Source of the DNA: Exiguobacterium sp. TNDT2
Lineage (GTDB): Bacteria; Bacillota; Bacilli; Exiguobacteriales; Exiguobacteriaceae
Direction: 5' to 3'
DNA length: 64,000 nucleotides
Assembly: GCF_003331145.1 (NCBI RefSeq)
Contig: NZ_QLVE01000004.1
Location: forward strand, 186,001-250,000
Part shown: positions 18,752-28,963 of the stretch, piece after piece
Numbering within the stretch: the stretch's first letter is position 1
Layout of the letters: each line of letters opens with the position of its first letter
Position numbers and translations under genes: made by a program
Notes under the pieces: generated by a model
What the model was told of the DNA's origin: nothing
The model's database searches: none
Seen by the model: the letters and a program-made list of their open reading frames with translations, nothing else

Positions 18752-21700
18752 GTGGAAGCTAATCAAAAAATGCAATTGCTCTTGACCGACCTCGGCATCA
18801 CGACCGAAACGGATCAATTCGATGGCGCGGAGTTGACACGACTTGTCGTCAACAAACAGCGCCGGACGTGGACGTTTTATTTCCAGCTAGAACGCGTGTT
18901 GCCGTACGAGGTGTATCAACTGTTTATGAGCCGGATCGAGAGCCGGTACGCGACGTTCGCTGACGAGGTGTACGCGCGTTTCACGACGACGTCGGGCGGC
19001 GGTGAACAGGACTATATTGACTATTGGCCGCGTATCGTCAGTGAACTCAGCCAAGTGTCGGGTGCGATGCGCAGTTATTTCGCATCGGTCTCACCGCGCT
19101 TTGAGCAGAACAAATTGCTCATCCCGGTGCGCTCGGCCCCTGAGGCGAACTATGTCGATAAAGAGCTGTGCCAAGAAGTCCAGGCGCTCTATAGCGCTTA
19201 TGGCTTCATGAAGAAACCTTGCCAAGCACTGTTCTCGGAGAATGAAGAAGCGAACCAAGCGCTCCGTGAACAAGTCGTGCAAGAAGATTTGGAACAAGCG
19301 AAACTCGCACTCGCAGCGCAGTTCGCCAAGGCGACCGAGACGAATGACGAACCGGTCACGGAAGTCCGGATGGGCGCCTTGATCAAGGACGAGATCGTCC
19401 CAATCAAGACGATTATCGAAGAAGAACGACGTGTCGCCATCCGTGGCCTCGTCTTCTCGGCCGAACGGAAAGAACTGAAGAGCGGGAAGAAACTGTTCAC
19501 GTTCAAGATGACCGATTATACTGATTCACTCATCGTCAAAGTGTTCGCACGCGATGACGACGATGATCGGATGCTCAGCGCCGTCAAAAAAGGCATGTGG
19601 ATTCAAGCGGCCGGCCGGGTCGAGGATGACAGCTTCATGCGCGAACTGTGCATGATGGCATCGCAACTGCAAGAAGTGAAAGTCGAGCCGGCCCGTGATG
19701 AATGGGCCGGTGAGAAACGCGTCGAACTGCACGCCCATACGCAGATGAGTCAAATGGACGCGGTCACGAACGTGTCGGCGCTCGTCGCCCGAGCGGCGAA
19801 ATGGGGCCATCGCGCCATCGCCATCACGGATCACGCCGGCGTCCAGTCGTTCCCGGAAGCCTATTACGCCGGGAAGAAAAATGATATCAAAGTGTTGTAT
19901 GGCGTCGAAGCGAACGTCGTCAATGATGGCGTGCCTGTCGCGTATCACCCGACCGATGTTCCGCTCGACGATGCGACATATGTCGTCTTCGACGTCGAGA
20001 CGACCGGTCTTTCGGCGGTCTACAATAAAATCATCGAGCTCGCCGGGGTCAAAATCAAAGACGGGGAGATTATCGACCGGTTCGAGGCGTTCGCGGACCC
20101 GAAACATCCGCTCTCGGCCACGACGATTGAGCTGACGGGCATCACGGACGACATGGTCCATGGCCAGCCCGATCCGGAAGTCATCGCCAAACAGTTCGTC
20201 GACTGGTGTGGAGACAGCATCCTCGTCGCGCATAACGCATCATTCGACATGGGGTTTTTAGAAGCGACGCTTCGGAGCGGGGGCCACGAGCCGGATGACT
20301 ATCCCGTCATCGACACGCTCGAGCTCGCCCGGACGATTTTGCCGACGCTCAAGAACCACCGTCTCAACACGCTCGCCAAACGATTCGATATCGAGTTGAC
20401 CCAGCATCACCGGGCCATCTATGATGCCGAGGCGACGGCGTACTTGCTCATGAAACTGCTCGAACTCGCCAAACAGATGTTTGAGATGCAGACGCATCGC
20501 TCACTGAACGCGAAAGTCGGGAGCGACGTCTCGAAAATCCGTCCGTTCCATGCGACGATTTATGCGAAAACGAAAAAACCGGGACTTCGACACTTGTACG
20601 AGTTGATCTCGTTGTCCCACATCGATTATTTGTTCCGGATGGCCCGAATGCCGCGCTCGGAAATCGTGAAGCGTCGTGAAGGACTCCTCATCGGTTCGGC
20701 GTGTGACAACGGTGAAATTTTTGACGCTGCCCTAAACAAGTCCGACGACGAGCTTGAGAAGATGATGGCGTTCTATGACTTCATCGAGATTCACCCGCCG
20801 GCGCTCTATATGCATCTCATCGATAAAGAAATCGTCGCCAACGAGCTCGAGTTGCGCGAAATCATCAAGCGGATCATTCGGGTCGCCGGTCAAGCAGGTC
20901 TTCCAGTATGTGCGACCGGAAACGTCCACTACCTTGACCGGACAGACCGCTCGTACCGAGAGATCTTGATTCGGACGCAAGGTGGCGCCAACTTCATCAA
21001 TACGCGGAAAGAACTCCCGCACGCCCATTTCCGGACGACGAAAGAGATGATGGAAGAGTTCAAGTTCCTCGGTGACGACCTCGCTCGCGAAATCGTCATC
21101 ACGAACCCGAATGCAATCGCCGATCAAATCGAGTCGATCCAAATCATTCCGGACGACTTGTACACGCCGAAGATTGAAGGCGCCGACGATGAAGTCCGGA
21201 ATATGAGTTACGACATGGCCCGCTCGATTTACGGGGAACAACTGCCGGAAATCGTCGAGGCCCGGCTCGAGAAAGAATTGAAGTCGATTATCGGTCACGG
21301 CTTTGCCGTCATCTATTTGATTTCGCATAAACTCGTCAAAAAATCGCTTGACGACGGCTATCTCGTCGGGTCACGTGGTTCGGTCGGCTCGAGTTTCGTC
21401 GCGACGATGACAGAGATCACCGAGGTCAATCCGCTCCCGCCGCATTACGTCTGTCCGAAGTGCCAACACTCGCATTTCTTCAATGACGGTTCGGTCGGGT
21501 CCGGGTATGACCTGCCTGATAAACAGTGCCCAGAGTGCGGGACGTGGTATACGAAAGACGGTCACGATATCCCGTTCGAGACGTTCCTCGGTTTCAAAGG
21601 GGACAAAGTGCCGGATATCGACTTGAACTTCTCAGGTGAATATCAACCGCACGCCCACGCCTATACGAAAGTATTGTTCGGAGAAGATTATGTGTACCGT

Positions 21701-23044
21701 GCGGGGACGATTGGGACAATTGCTGACAAGACGGCATATGGATATGTAAAAGGATATGCGACCGAAAACGATAAGATTTATCGGAACGCCGAAGTCGATC
21801 GGCTCGTCTCGGGTGTCACCGGCGTCAAACGGACGTCCGGGCAACACCCGGGGGGAATCATCGTCGTCCCGGATTATATGGACATCGCCGAAATTTCGCC
21901 AATCCAATATCCGGCCGATGATAAGTCGTCCGAATGGAAAACGACCCACTTTGACTTCCACTCGATTCACGATAACTTGCTCAAACTCGATATTCTCGGT
22001 CACGATGACCCGACCGCGATTCGTATGCTGCAAGATTTATCAGGCATTGATCCGAAGACGATTCCGACGGATGATCCGACCGTTATGAAAATTTTCTCGT
22101 CTCCGGACGTGCTCGGGGTCACACCGGAGCAAATCGAATCGAAGACGGGAACGCTCGGCATTCCAGAGTTCGGGACGAAGTTCGTCCGCCAAATGCTCGA
22201 GGAGACGAAACCGTCGACATTCTCTGAGCTCGTCCAAATCTCGGGACTGTCTCACGGGACCGACGTTTGGATCGGGAACGCCAACGAGCTCATCTATAAT
22301 GGGACGTGCGAACTGAAAGACGTGATCGGTTGTCGTGACGACATCATGGTCTACTTGATTTATGCAGGCCTCGAACCGTCATTCGCCTTTAAAATCATGG
22401 AGTCGGTCCGAAAAGGGAAAGGTCTATCCGAAGACATGGAGACGGAGATGCGGGCCAACGACGTCCCGGAATGGTACATCTCGTCATGTAAGAAAATCAA
22501 GTACATGTTCCCGAAAGCGCACGCCACGGCGTACGTGCTCATGGCCGTCCGGATTGCCTACTTCAAAGTGCATCATCCGATTCTGTATTATGCGACGTAC
22601 TTCACGGTCCGGGCCGGCGACTTCGACTTGTCGGCGATGATCAAAGGATCACAGGCCGTGCGCAAGGCGATGTCGGATATCCGTGAAAAAGGGTTCGAAG
22701 CCACGGCGAAAGACAAAGGGCTTCACACCGTGCTCGAACTCGCACTCGAGATGTTAGAGCGCGGCATGAAGTTCCAAAACATCGATTTGTATCGTTCGAG
22801 CGCGACCGAGTTCTTAATTGAAGGCAACACGCTCATCCCACCATTCAATGCGGTCGATGGCCTCGGGACGAACGCAGCGAAAGCGATCGTCGAGGCACGT
22901 GCCGAAGGACAGTTTTTATCGAAAGAGGACTTGCGCAAACGTGCCAAGCTGTCGAAGACGATCGTCGAGACGCTCGATACGATGAAATGTCTTGAAGGCC
23001 TCCCTGATGAGAACCAACTCTCGTTCTTTGATTTTGGGGTGTAA
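18752..23044 (+). CDS. polC: DNA polymerase III alpha subunit, PolC type
   Basis: Replicative DNA polymerase of low-GC Gram-positive bacteria, with its own proofreading exonuclease. The 1430-residue protein matches the usual PolC length. In order it carries an N-terminal domain, an OB fold, a PHP domain (VELHAHTQMSQMD, near residue 323), the DnaQ-like exonuclease (VFDVETTGL, near residue 411), a four-cysteine zinc site (CPKC and CPECG, residues 900-930), and the polymerase catalytic motif PDIDLNFSG near residue 953. The start is GTG 18752, 11 bases after a GGGGGG run. The frame stays open upstream through the terminator, but that part is not PolC-like. Confidence 0.97.
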   Translation: MEANQKMQLLLTDLGITTETDQFDGAELTRLVVNKQRRTWTFYFQLERVLPYEVYQLFMSRIESRYATFADEVYARFTTTSGGGEQDYIDYWPRIVSELSQVSGAMRSYFASVSPRFEQNKLLIPVRSAPEANYVDKELCQEVQALYSAYGFMKKPCQALFSENEEANQALREQVVQEDLEQAKLALAAQFAKATETNDEPVTEVRMGALIKDEIVPIKTIIEEERRVAIRGLVFSAERKELKSGKKLFTFKMTDYTDSLIVKVFARDDDDDRMLSAVKKGMWIQAAGRVEDDSFMRELCMMASQLQEVKVEPARDEWAGEKRVELHAHTQMSQMDAVTNVSALVARAAKWGHRAIAITDHAGVQSFPEAYYAGKKNDIKVLYGVEANVVNDGVPVAYHPTDVPLDDATYVVFDVETTGLSAVYNKIIELAGVKIKDGEIIDRFEAFADPKHPLSATTIELTGITDDMVHGQPDPEVIAKQFVDWCGDSILVAHNASFDMGFLEATLRSGGHEPDDYPVIDTLELARTILPTLKNHRLNTLAKRFDIELTQHHRAIYDAEATAYLLMKLLELAKQMFEMQTHRSLNAKVGSDVSKIRPFHATIYAKTKKPGLRHLYELISLSHIDYLFRMARMPRSEIVKRREGLLIGSACDNGEIFDAALNKSDDELEKMMAFYDFIEIHPPALYMHLIDKEIVANELELREIIKRIIRVAGQAGLPVCATGNVHYLDRTDRSYREILIRTQGGANFINTRKELPHAHFRTTKEMMEEFKFLGDDLAREIVITNPNAIADQIESIQIIPDDLYTPKIEGADDEVRNMSYDMARSIYGEQLPEIVEARLEKELKSIIGHGFAVIYLISHKLVKKSLDDGYLVGSRGSVGSSFVATMTEITEVNPLPPHYVCPKCQHSHFFNDGSVGSGYDLPDKQCPECGTWYTKDGHDIPFETFLGFKGDKVPDIDLNFSGEYQPHAHAYTKVLFGEDYVYRAGTIGTIADKTAYGYVKGYATENDKIYRNAEVDRLVSGVTGVKRTSGQHPGGIIVVPDYMDIAEISPIQYPADDKSSEWKTTHFDFHSIHDNLLKLDILGHDDPTAIRMLQDLSGIDPKTIPTDDPTVMKIFSSPDVLGVTPEQIESKTGTLGIPEFGTKFVRQMLEETKPSTFSELVQISGLSHGTDVWIGNANELIYNGTCELKDVIGCRDDIMVYLIYAGLEPSFAFKIMESVRKGKGLSEDMETEMRANDVPEWYISSCKKIKYMFPKAHATAYVLMAVRIAYFKVHHPILYYATYFTVRAGDFDLSAMIKGSQAVRKAMSDIREKGFEATAKDKGLHTVLELALEMLERGMKFQNIDLYRSSATEFLIEGNTLIPPFNAVDGLGTNAAKAIVEARAEGQFLSKEDLRKRAKLSKTIVETLDTMKCLEGLPDENQLSFFDFGV

Positions 23045-23045
23045 G

Positions 23046-23075
23046 TTGCGAAAAACCGGGAAAATATGATATATT
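23046..23075 (+). promoter_or_regulatory. Promoter for the rimP-nusA-infB operon
   Basis: TTGCGA (23046-23051) and TATATT (23070-23075) are 18 bases apart, starting just after the polC stop. Transcription would begin near 23082, so the following GC-rich hairpin would be in the 5' leader. Confidence 0.6.
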
Positions 23076-23104
23076 GGTATCGAACAATGTTGGATACTAC
23101 GACG

Positions 23105-23132
23105 GAAAGGAGTAGGGAACCCTACTCCTTTC
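23105..23132 (+). terminator. Long leader hairpin upstream of rimP (attenuator-like)
   Basis: GAAAGGAGTAGGG (23105-23117) and CCCTACTCCTTTC (23120-23132) form a perfect 13-bp stem with a two-base loop. The tail TTGTATG is a poor T-run. It may be the polC terminator or a leader element of the nus operon; the stem includes AGGAG and its complement. Confidence 0.6.
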
Positions 23133-23163
23133 TTGTATGTAAAAGCCAGAAGGAGGGATGAGA

Positions 23164-23634
23164 GTGTCCAAAATAACAGAAGTCGTCGAAGCGATCGCGT
23201 TGCCGATCGTGGAGCGTGAGAACATGGAATTGGTCGATGTCGAATTCGTGAAAGAAGGGCCAGATTGGTTCTTGCGCGTCTATATTGACAAGCCGGGGGG
23301 CGTCGATTTAGATGATTGCGTCAACATCAACGAACAACTCTCGGAAAAACTAAACGATAGCGATCCGATCGAACAAGCCTATTATCTTGACGTCTCGAGT
23401 CCCGGTGCCGAGCGACCGCTGAAAAAGCCGACCGACTTTGAACGTGCGATTGGGAAAAACGTCTATATCAAGACGTTTGCCCCGATCGAAGGTGCCAAAG
23501 AGTTCGAAGGCATTTTGACGGAATATGACGGCGAGACGGCCGTCGTCGAGACGCGCATCAAGACAAGAAAAAAAGCGATATCGCTACCGGTAGACAAAAT
23601 TGCACAAGCCCGCCTAGCGGTCACGTTTAGTTAA
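23164..23634 (+). CDS. rimP: RimP, 30S maturation factor
   Basis: RimP assists assembly of the small ribosomal subunit. The 156-residue product has the conserved segments LVDVEFVKEGPDWFLRVYID near residue 23 and YYLDVSSPGAERPLKKP near residue 77. The start is GTG 23164, 6 bases after AGGAGGG. The ATG at 23158 directly abuts that ribosome binding site and is unlikely. It is the first gene of the nusA-infB transcription unit. Confidence 0.94.
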   Translation: MSKITEVVEAIALPIVERENMELVDVEFVKEGPDWFLRVYIDKPGGVDLDDCVNINEQLSEKLNDSDPIEQAYYLDVSSPGAERPLKKPTDFERAIGKNVYIKTFAPIEGAKEFEGILTEYDGETAVVETRIKTRKKAISLPVDKIAQARLAVTFS

Positions 23635-23646
23635 GGAGAGGTAAAG

Positions 23647-24813
23647 ATGGGGCCACAATTACTCACAACAATCGAACAGATTGCTAACGAAAAAGGAATC
23701 GAGAAAGAGATTATCATCGATGCGCTCGAGCAGGCGCTCATTTCGGCATATCGTCGAAACGTCGCCAACCCGAATGAAAACGTAAAAGTTGAATTCGACC
23801 AAGTGACCGGTGATATTCGTGTCTTCGCACTTCTCGAAGTCGTCGAACGTCTTTCGCATCCCGAGCAACAATTGTCGCTCGAGGAAGCGCATGAGATTGA
23901 CCCGAACTACGAGTTAGGGGACTTCCATAAAGAAGAAGTCACACCGAGCGACTTCGGTCGCGTCGCGGCGATGACAGCCAAACAAGTCGTCACGCAAAAG
24001 ATGCGGGAAGCCGAGCGCGAGCGCATCTATAACCACTTCGTCGATAAAGAAGACGAGATCATGACGGGGATTGTGGAGCGGTTCGACCCACGCAACTTGT
24101 ATATCGGTCTTGAAAACAATATCGAAGCGGTGCTCACACCGAACGAGCAGATGCCGAATGAATCATACCAGATTCATGACCGTATCAAAGTGTACGTGAC
24201 GAAAGTCGATTCGACGACGAAAGGTTCTGGCGCAGCCATTCAAGTCTCGCGGACGCATCCAGGTTTATTACGTCGCTTGTTCGAGCTCGAAGTGCCAGAA
24301 ATCGCGAGCGGAACGGTCGACGTCATGTCGGTCTCACGCGAAGCGGGTGATCGCTCGAAGATTGCCGTTCATTCAGACATCGTCGATCCAGTCGGCGCTT
24401 GTGTCGGTCCGAAAGGGCAACGTGTCCAAACGATTGTCGATGAGCTCAACGGTGAGAAAATCGATATCGTTCGTTGGTCGAACGACCCGAAAGAGTTCGT
24501 GAAAAACGCACTCAGTCCGGCCCAAGTCGTTGACGTGTACGTCAATGAACCGAATAAATCGACGACGGTCGTCGTGCCAGACTATCAATTGTCACTCGCC
24601 ATCGGGAAACGCGGTCAAAACGCCCGTCTTGCCGCTAAGTTGACGGGATGGAAAATTGATATCAAGAGCGAGACGGATGCAGAAGGCATGGACTTGTATG
24701 ATACGTACGCCGAAAAAGTTGAACCGGAGCCAGAAATTGTTCACAATGAAGTGGAACAGACTGACTCGGTTGACGTCGCCCTCGAGCCGACAACGGTGAA
24801 AGAAGAGGAATGA
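23647..24813 (+). CDS. nusA: Transcription factor NusA
   Basis: NusA binds RNA polymerase and modulates pausing, termination and antitermination. The 388-residue form has the N-terminal RNAP-binding domain, an S1 domain (GIVERFDPRNLYIGLEN, near residue 139), and two KH domains (VGPKGQRVQTIVDEL near residue 257; AIGKRGQNARLAAKL near residue 318). It ends in a short acidic tail and lacks the C-terminal repeats of proteobacterial NusA, as is usual in Bacillota. It overlaps the region of the ylxR start. Confidence 0.97.
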   Translation: MGPQLLTTIEQIANEKGIEKEIIIDALEQALISAYRRNVANPNENVKVEFDQVTGDIRVFALLEVVERLSHPEQQLSLEEAHEIDPNYELGDFHKEEVTPSDFGRVAAMTAKQVVTQKMREAERERIYNHFVDKEDEIMTGIVERFDPRNLYIGLENNIEAVLTPNEQMPNESYQIHDRIKVYVTKVDSTTKGSGAAIQVSRTHPGLLRRLFELEVPEIASGTVDVMSVSREAGDRSKIAVHSDIVDPVGACVGPKGQRVQTIVDELNGEKIDIVRWSNDPKEFVKNALSPAQVVDVYVNEPNKSTTVVVPDYQLSLAIGKRGQNARLAAKLTGWKIDIKSETDAEGMDLYDTYAEKVEPEPEIVHNEVEQTDSVDVALEPTTVKEEE

Positions 24814-24815
24814 CC

Positions 24816-25088
24816 ATGAAGCAAAAGAAACTTCCTTTGCGCAAATGTGTGGTCACGCAAGAAATGTTACCGAAACAAGCGTTGATTCGTGTCGTTCGGA
24901 CGCCGGAAGGTGACGTCGTCATCGATATGTCCGGTAAATTGAACGGACGTGGAGCGTATTTGTCGAAAGATGCGGATGTGATTCGTTTAGCAGAGAAAAA
25001 ACGGACACTCGATCATCATTTAAAAGTAAAGACGAGTGACACGCTTTATGAGCAGCTGCTTCAAGCTGTCACAGGAGCCGAATCATGA
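24816..25088 (+). CDS. ylxR: YlxR/RnpM, small RNA-binding protein
   Basis: DUF448 protein encoded in the nusA operon across Bacillota; the B. subtilis protein has been described as an RNase P modulator. The 90-residue product has the family signature [15 protein letters not shown] at the start and [13 protein letters not shown] near residue 43. ATG 24816, 6 bases after GAGGA, is preferred over the overlapping ATG at 24810. Its stop overlaps the ylxQ start (ATGA). Confidence 0.92.
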   Translation: MKQKKLPLRKCVVTQEMLPKQALIRVVRTPEGDVVIDMSGKLNGRGAYLSKDADVIRLAEKKRTLDHHLKVKTSDTLYEQLLQAVTGAES

Positions 25089-25381
25089 GTCAGTGGGAAT
25101 CATTGTTAGGCCTTGCCGCACGGGCGAGGAAAGTAACGATGGGAGAAGAGTTTGTGTTGAAGGATGTGCGAGCTGGCCGAGCCAAACTTGTCATCCTTGC
25201 CGGAGACGCGGGAGCGTCTACGAGAAAACGGGTTACCGACAAATGTACATCGTATGGTGTTCCATTGATTGAAGTGAGCGACCGATATACGATTGGGGCT
25301 GCTTTAGGGAAAGACATGCGAGTCGTCGTGTCTGTGACAGAATCCGGATTTGCGAACAAGCTTAAGCAACTTCTCTCTTAA
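25085..25381 (+). CDS. ylxQ: YlxQ, L7Ae-family RNA-binding protein
   Basis: Ribosomal L7Ae/L30e-like protein that in other bacteria binds kink-turn RNA. The 98-residue product shows [16 protein letters not shown] at the N terminus and the [15 protein letters not shown] core. It overlaps ylxR by four bases and precedes infB by 21 bases, the standard order of this operon. Its cellular role is not firmly established. Confidence 0.9.
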   Translation: MSQWESLLGLAARARKVTMGEEFVLKDVRAGRAKLVILAGDAGASTRKRVTDKCTSYGVPLIEVSDRYTIGAALGKDMRVVVSVTESGFANKLKQLLS

Positions 25382-25402
25382 CTATTAACGGAGGTGGATG
25401 CT

Positions 25403-27622
25403 TTGGGAAAACGCGTCTATGAATTTGCAAAAGAACAGAATGTAACAAGTAAACAAGTCATTACTCAGCTCGAGAAAATGAACAAGCCAGTGAAAAACCA
25501 CATGGCTGTCTTAGATGAAGAATCGGTCAAGCAACTCGACCGTGTCTTCAACCCTGAGAAATACCGCTCGGCTGACAAACAAGAAAAACCAGCTGCCACG
25601 AAACCAGCTGAAACGAAGGCTACCGAGTCGAAACCTGCTGCCAAGCAAGACGCACCGAAAGCTCGCCCACAAGCGTCTAGCGGTCAAAGCAACCAAGCGG
25701 GCAACCGTGGTGGCAATCGCTTCGGCAACAACCGCAACGACAACCGCAACAAAAAGCGCGGTGGTAAATTCAAAGGCAAACCTGCGAAAGCAGCCGTGCC
25801 ATTAGAAGCGGATCCAAATTCAAAAACGAGTCAACGTAAAGCGGCTCGTTTGGCACAAGAGTCTGAAATGGGCAACGTCATCAAGTACGATGATGTCCTC
25901 AGCGTATCGGACCTCGCTGCGAAGATGGATAAAAAGCCAAACGAGATCATCATGAAGTTGATGGGTCTTGGTGTCATGGCGACAATCAACCAAACGCTTG
26001 ATGACGAGACGATTGAGTTGCTTGCAACTGAATTCGGTTATGAAGTCGAGAAAGAAGTACTCATCGATGAGACGGACTTTGAAGAAGTAGAAATCGACTT
26101 CTCTGAGTACGAACTTGTTGAGCGTCCTGCTGTCGTCACGATCATGGGTCACGTCGACCACGGTAAGACAACCCTTCTTGACTCGATTCGCAACACGAAA
26201 GTCGTCGCTGGTGAAGCCGGTGGGATCACGCAGCACATCGGTGCTTATCAAGTTGAAGTCAACGATAAAAAGATCACGTTCCTCGATACACCAGGTCACG
26301 CCGCCTTTACGACGATGCGTGCCCGTGGAGCCGAAGTGACGGATATCGCGATTATCGTTGTCGCAGCGGATGACGGCGTCATGCCACAGACAGAAGAAGC
26401 CATCTCACACGCGAAAGCGGCAAACGTGCCGATCATCGTCGCGGTGAACAAAATGGATAAAGAAGGCGCAAACCCTGACCGCGTCAAACAAGAATTGACA
26501 GAGTTCGGACTTGTACCGGAAGAGTGGGGCGGCGAAACGATTTTCGTACCGATCTCAGCTTTGAAAGACGAGGGAATCGATGAGTTGCTCGAGATGATTT
26601 TACTCGTTTCAGAAGTCGAAGAGTACAAGTCGACGCCTGAAATGCCAGCTCGCGGTTCGGTCATCGAAGCGAAGCTCGATAAAGGTCGCGGTCCTGTCGC
26701 CACGCTTCTCGTTCAACACGGGACACTCCGGATTGGTGACTCGATCGTCGTCGGTAGCACGTTCGGTCGCGTCCGGGCCATGGTCAACGATATCGGTCGT
26801 CGTGTGAAAGAAGTCGGTCCATCGACACCAATCGAGATCACAGGATTGAACGATGTTCCACAAGCCGGTGACCAGTTCATCGTTTTCGAAGACGAGAAGA
26901 AAGCACGTGCGATCGGGGAAAAACGTTACCAACGTTACCTCGAATCACAACGTCGCGAATCGGCTAAAGTCAGTCTCGACGACTTGTTCAGCCGTATTCA
27001 AGAAGGCGAAGTCAAAGACTTGAACGTCATCATCAAAGCAGACGTTCAAGGTTCGGCTGAAGCACTCGCTGGTTCACTCCGCAAAATCGACGTCGCAGGC
27101 GTCAAAATCAACATCGTCCACCAAGGTGTCGGTGCCATCACAGAAGGTGACGTCATTCTCGCTTCGGCGGCGAATGCGATCATCATCGGATTCAACGTCC
27201 GCCCAGATGGTAACGCCCGGTCGATGGCCGAGCAAGAGCATGTTGAAATGCGTCTGCACCGCATCATTTATAACGCAATCGATGAAATCGAGAGCGCGAT
27301 GAAAGGGATGCTCGACCCTGAGTTCGTTGAAGAAATCATTGGACAGGTTGAAGTCCGTGACGTCTTCAAAGTCTCGAAAGTCGGTACGATTGCCGGCTGT
27401 TATGTCACAGAAGGTAAAATCTCACGCGACGCCGGCGTCCGCATCATCCGTAACGGGATTGTTGTGTACGAAGGAAAACTCGATACGCTCCGCCGCTTCA
27501 AAGACGACGTCAAAGAAGTCGCGACAGGCTACGAGTGTGGGATTAAAGTAGAGAAGTTCGACGACATCAAAGTGGAGGACGTTATTGAAGCGTTCATCAT
27601 GAAAGAAGTCGAACGTAAATAA
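25403..27622 (+). CDS. infB: Translation initiation factor IF-2
   Basis: IF-2 is the GTPase that brings initiator tRNA to the 30S subunit and promotes subunit joining. The 739-residue protein has the N-terminal IF2N helix ([17 protein letters not shown]), a flexible alanine/asparagine/lysine-rich region to about residue 140, the G domain ([17 protein letters not shown], near residue 248), and C-terminal domains ending in [19 protein letters not shown] choose TTG 25403, 6 bases after GGAGGTGG; an in-frame GTG at 25394 overlaps that site. ylxP is absent downstream. Confidence 0.97.
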   Translation: MGKRVYEFAKEQNVTSKQVITQLEKMNKPVKNHMAVLDEESVKQLDRVFNPEKYRSADKQEKPAATKPAETKATESKPAAKQDAPKARPQASSGQSNQAGNRGGNRFGNNRNDNRNKKRGGKFKGKPAKAAVPLEADPNSKTSQRKAARLAQESEMGNVIKYDDVLSVSDLAAKMDKKPNEIIMKLMGLGVMATINQTLDDETIELLATEFGYEVEKEVLIDETDFEEVEIDFSEYELVERPAVVTIMGHVDHGKTTLLDSIRNTKVVAGEAGGITQHIGAYQVEVNDKKITFLDTPGHAAFTTMRARGAEVTDIAIIVVAADDGVMPQTEEAISHAKAANVPIIVAVNKMDKEGANPDRVKQELTEFGLVPEEWGGETIFVPISALKDEGIDELLEMILLVSEVEEYKSTPEMPARGSVIEAKLDKGRGPVATLLVQHGTLRIGDSIVVGSTFGRVRAMVNDIGRRVKEVGPSTPIEITGLNDVPQAGDQFIVFEDEKKARAIGEKRYQRYLESQRRESAKVSLDDLFSRIQEGEVKDLNVIIKADVQGSAEALAGSLRKIDVAGVKINIVHQGVGAITEGDVILASAANAIIIGFNVRPDGNARSMAEQEHVEMRLHRIIYNAIDEIESAMKGMLDPEFVEEIIGQVEVRDVFKVSKVGTIAGCYVTEGKISRDAGVRIIRNGIVVYEGKLDTLRRFKDDVKEVATGYECGIKVEKFDDIKVEDVIEAFIMKEVERK

Positions 27623-27640
27623 AGCGAGGAGGGAACACGT

Positions 27641-27991
27641 ATGAACATTCGTGCCCAACGCGTCGCAGAGCAGATGCGTAAAGAAATCACAGATATCTTG
27701 CTCCGTGAAGTCAACGACCCACGTACGAAGAACGCTACAATTACAAGCGTCGACGTGACAGGAGACTTGCAGCAAGCGACAGCCTACTACACGGTGCTCG
27801 GAGACGACGCCACGGTGAAGGCTGAAACGCAAGCTGGTCTTGATAAGGCGAGCGCATTTATTCGCCGCGAGATCGGTAGCCGCATCCGTCTTCGGAAAAC
27901 ACCAGAATTGTCGTTCGAATACGATTCATCGGTCGCATATGGTAGTCATATCGATTCATTGATTCGTGACTTAAATCGGAACGACCAATAA
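27641..27991 (+). CDS. rbfA: RbfA, ribosome-binding factor A
   Basis: RbfA binds the small subunit during 16S rRNA 5' end maturation and cold adaptation. The 116-residue product has the usual size and motifs ([17 protein letters not shown] and the [17 protein letters not shown] end). GAGGAGGG precedes the ATG. A terminator follows immediately. Confidence 0.96.
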   Translation: MNIRAQRVAEQMRKEITDILLREVNDPRTKNATITSVDVTGDLQQATAYYTVLGDDATVKAETQAGLDKASAFIRREIGSRIRLRKTPELSFEYDSSVAYGSHIDSLIRDLNRNDQ

Positions 27992-27995
27992 ATTG

Positions 27996-28023
27996 AAGGG
28001 GGGACTCGTGTCTCCCCTTTTTT
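27996..28023 (+). terminator. Terminator between rbfA and truB
   Basis: AAGGGGGGAC pairs with GTCTCCCCTT (one G-U pair) over a four-base loop, with a run of T merging into the 3' arm. It directly precedes the truB ribosome binding site. Confidence 0.85.
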
Positions 28024-28039
28024 GATGGGAGGAATTCAA

Positions 28040-28948
28040 GTGGAACCAACAGGTGTTTTGGTTTTAGATAAAGACAGCGGCATGACGAGCCACGACTGTG
28101 TATTCAAGCTCCGTAAATTGTTCCAAACGAAAAAAGTCGGACATACCGGCACGCTCGACCCGGAAGTGACCGGGGTGTTGCCAATCTGCCTCGGTCGGGC
28201 GACGAAACTGTCGCGCTTTTTGACGGACGAAGGGAAACGCTACGCCGCGGAGATCACGATCGGGACGGCGACGATGACCGAGGATGCCCATGGCGAAGTC
28301 GTCGAGAGGCGCGAAGTCGGTCCGGAAGCGTTCACTGCTGCAGACATCGATCATGTCCTCGAGACGTTGACAGGAAAGATCGAGCAAATCCCACCGTACT
28401 TCTCTGCCGTCAAAGTGAACGGAAAGAAATTATACGAATACGCCCGGAAAGGTCAGACGGTGGAACGGCCGCGCCGCATCGTCGAGATTCGTCGCCTCGT
28501 CCGGACGAATGAGCCGGTCATCGAAGACGGTGTCTGCCGTTTCCGTGTCGATGTCGAGTGCGGCAAAGGGACATTCATCCGGACGCTCGCCGTCCAAATC
28601 GGAGAGAGGCTCGGCTATCCGGCCCATATGAGCGACCTACGGCGGACGCGGTCTGGCTCTTTCGAGGAGACGGCCGCTGTCACGTTGCAGCAACTCAACG
28701 AGATGGAGACGGTCGAGGAGCGCATGAACCACCTCATCCCGCTTGAAGACGTCATCAAGCGTTGGCCTGCCGTGACGATTCCGGCCAATCGAGAACGGTA
28801 TATTCGAAACGGGGGGCGTTTGAACGACGTCTCGCTCGAATTTGAACTGTTTACTGTCTATAATGAAGAAGGAATTCCACTTGCCCTCTATCGACGGCTT
28901 GACGGAACAACAGACGCAACTGTCGAGGTCATGTTGACCATCGACTAA
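28040..28948 (+). CDS. truB: tRNA pseudouridine-55 synthase
   Basis: TruB converts U55 of tRNA to pseudouridine. The 302-residue protein carries the catalytic Asp40 in KVGHTGTLDPEVTG and the downstream YAAEITIGTATMTEDAHG and SAVKVNGKKLYEYAR segments. The start is GTG 28040, 5 bases after GGGAGGAA. The in-frame TTG/ATG at 28022-28025 lie within the terminator and ribosome binding site. ribF follows after 15 bases. Confidence 0.96.
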   Translation: MEPTGVLVLDKDSGMTSHDCVFKLRKLFQTKKVGHTGTLDPEVTGVLPICLGRATKLSRFLTDEGKRYAAEITIGTATMTEDAHGEVVERREVGPEAFTAADIDHVLETLTGKIEQIPPYFSAVKVNGKKLYEYARKGQTVERPRRIVEIRRLVRTNEPVIEDGVCRFRVDVECGKGTFIRTLAVQIGERLGYPAHMSDLRRTRSGSFEETAAVTLQQLNEMETVEERMNHLIPLEDVIKRWPAVTIPANRERYIRNGGRLNDVSLEFELFTVYNEEGIPLALYRRLDGTTDATVEVMLTID

Positions 28949-28963
28949 AGGGGAGATTGAAGT

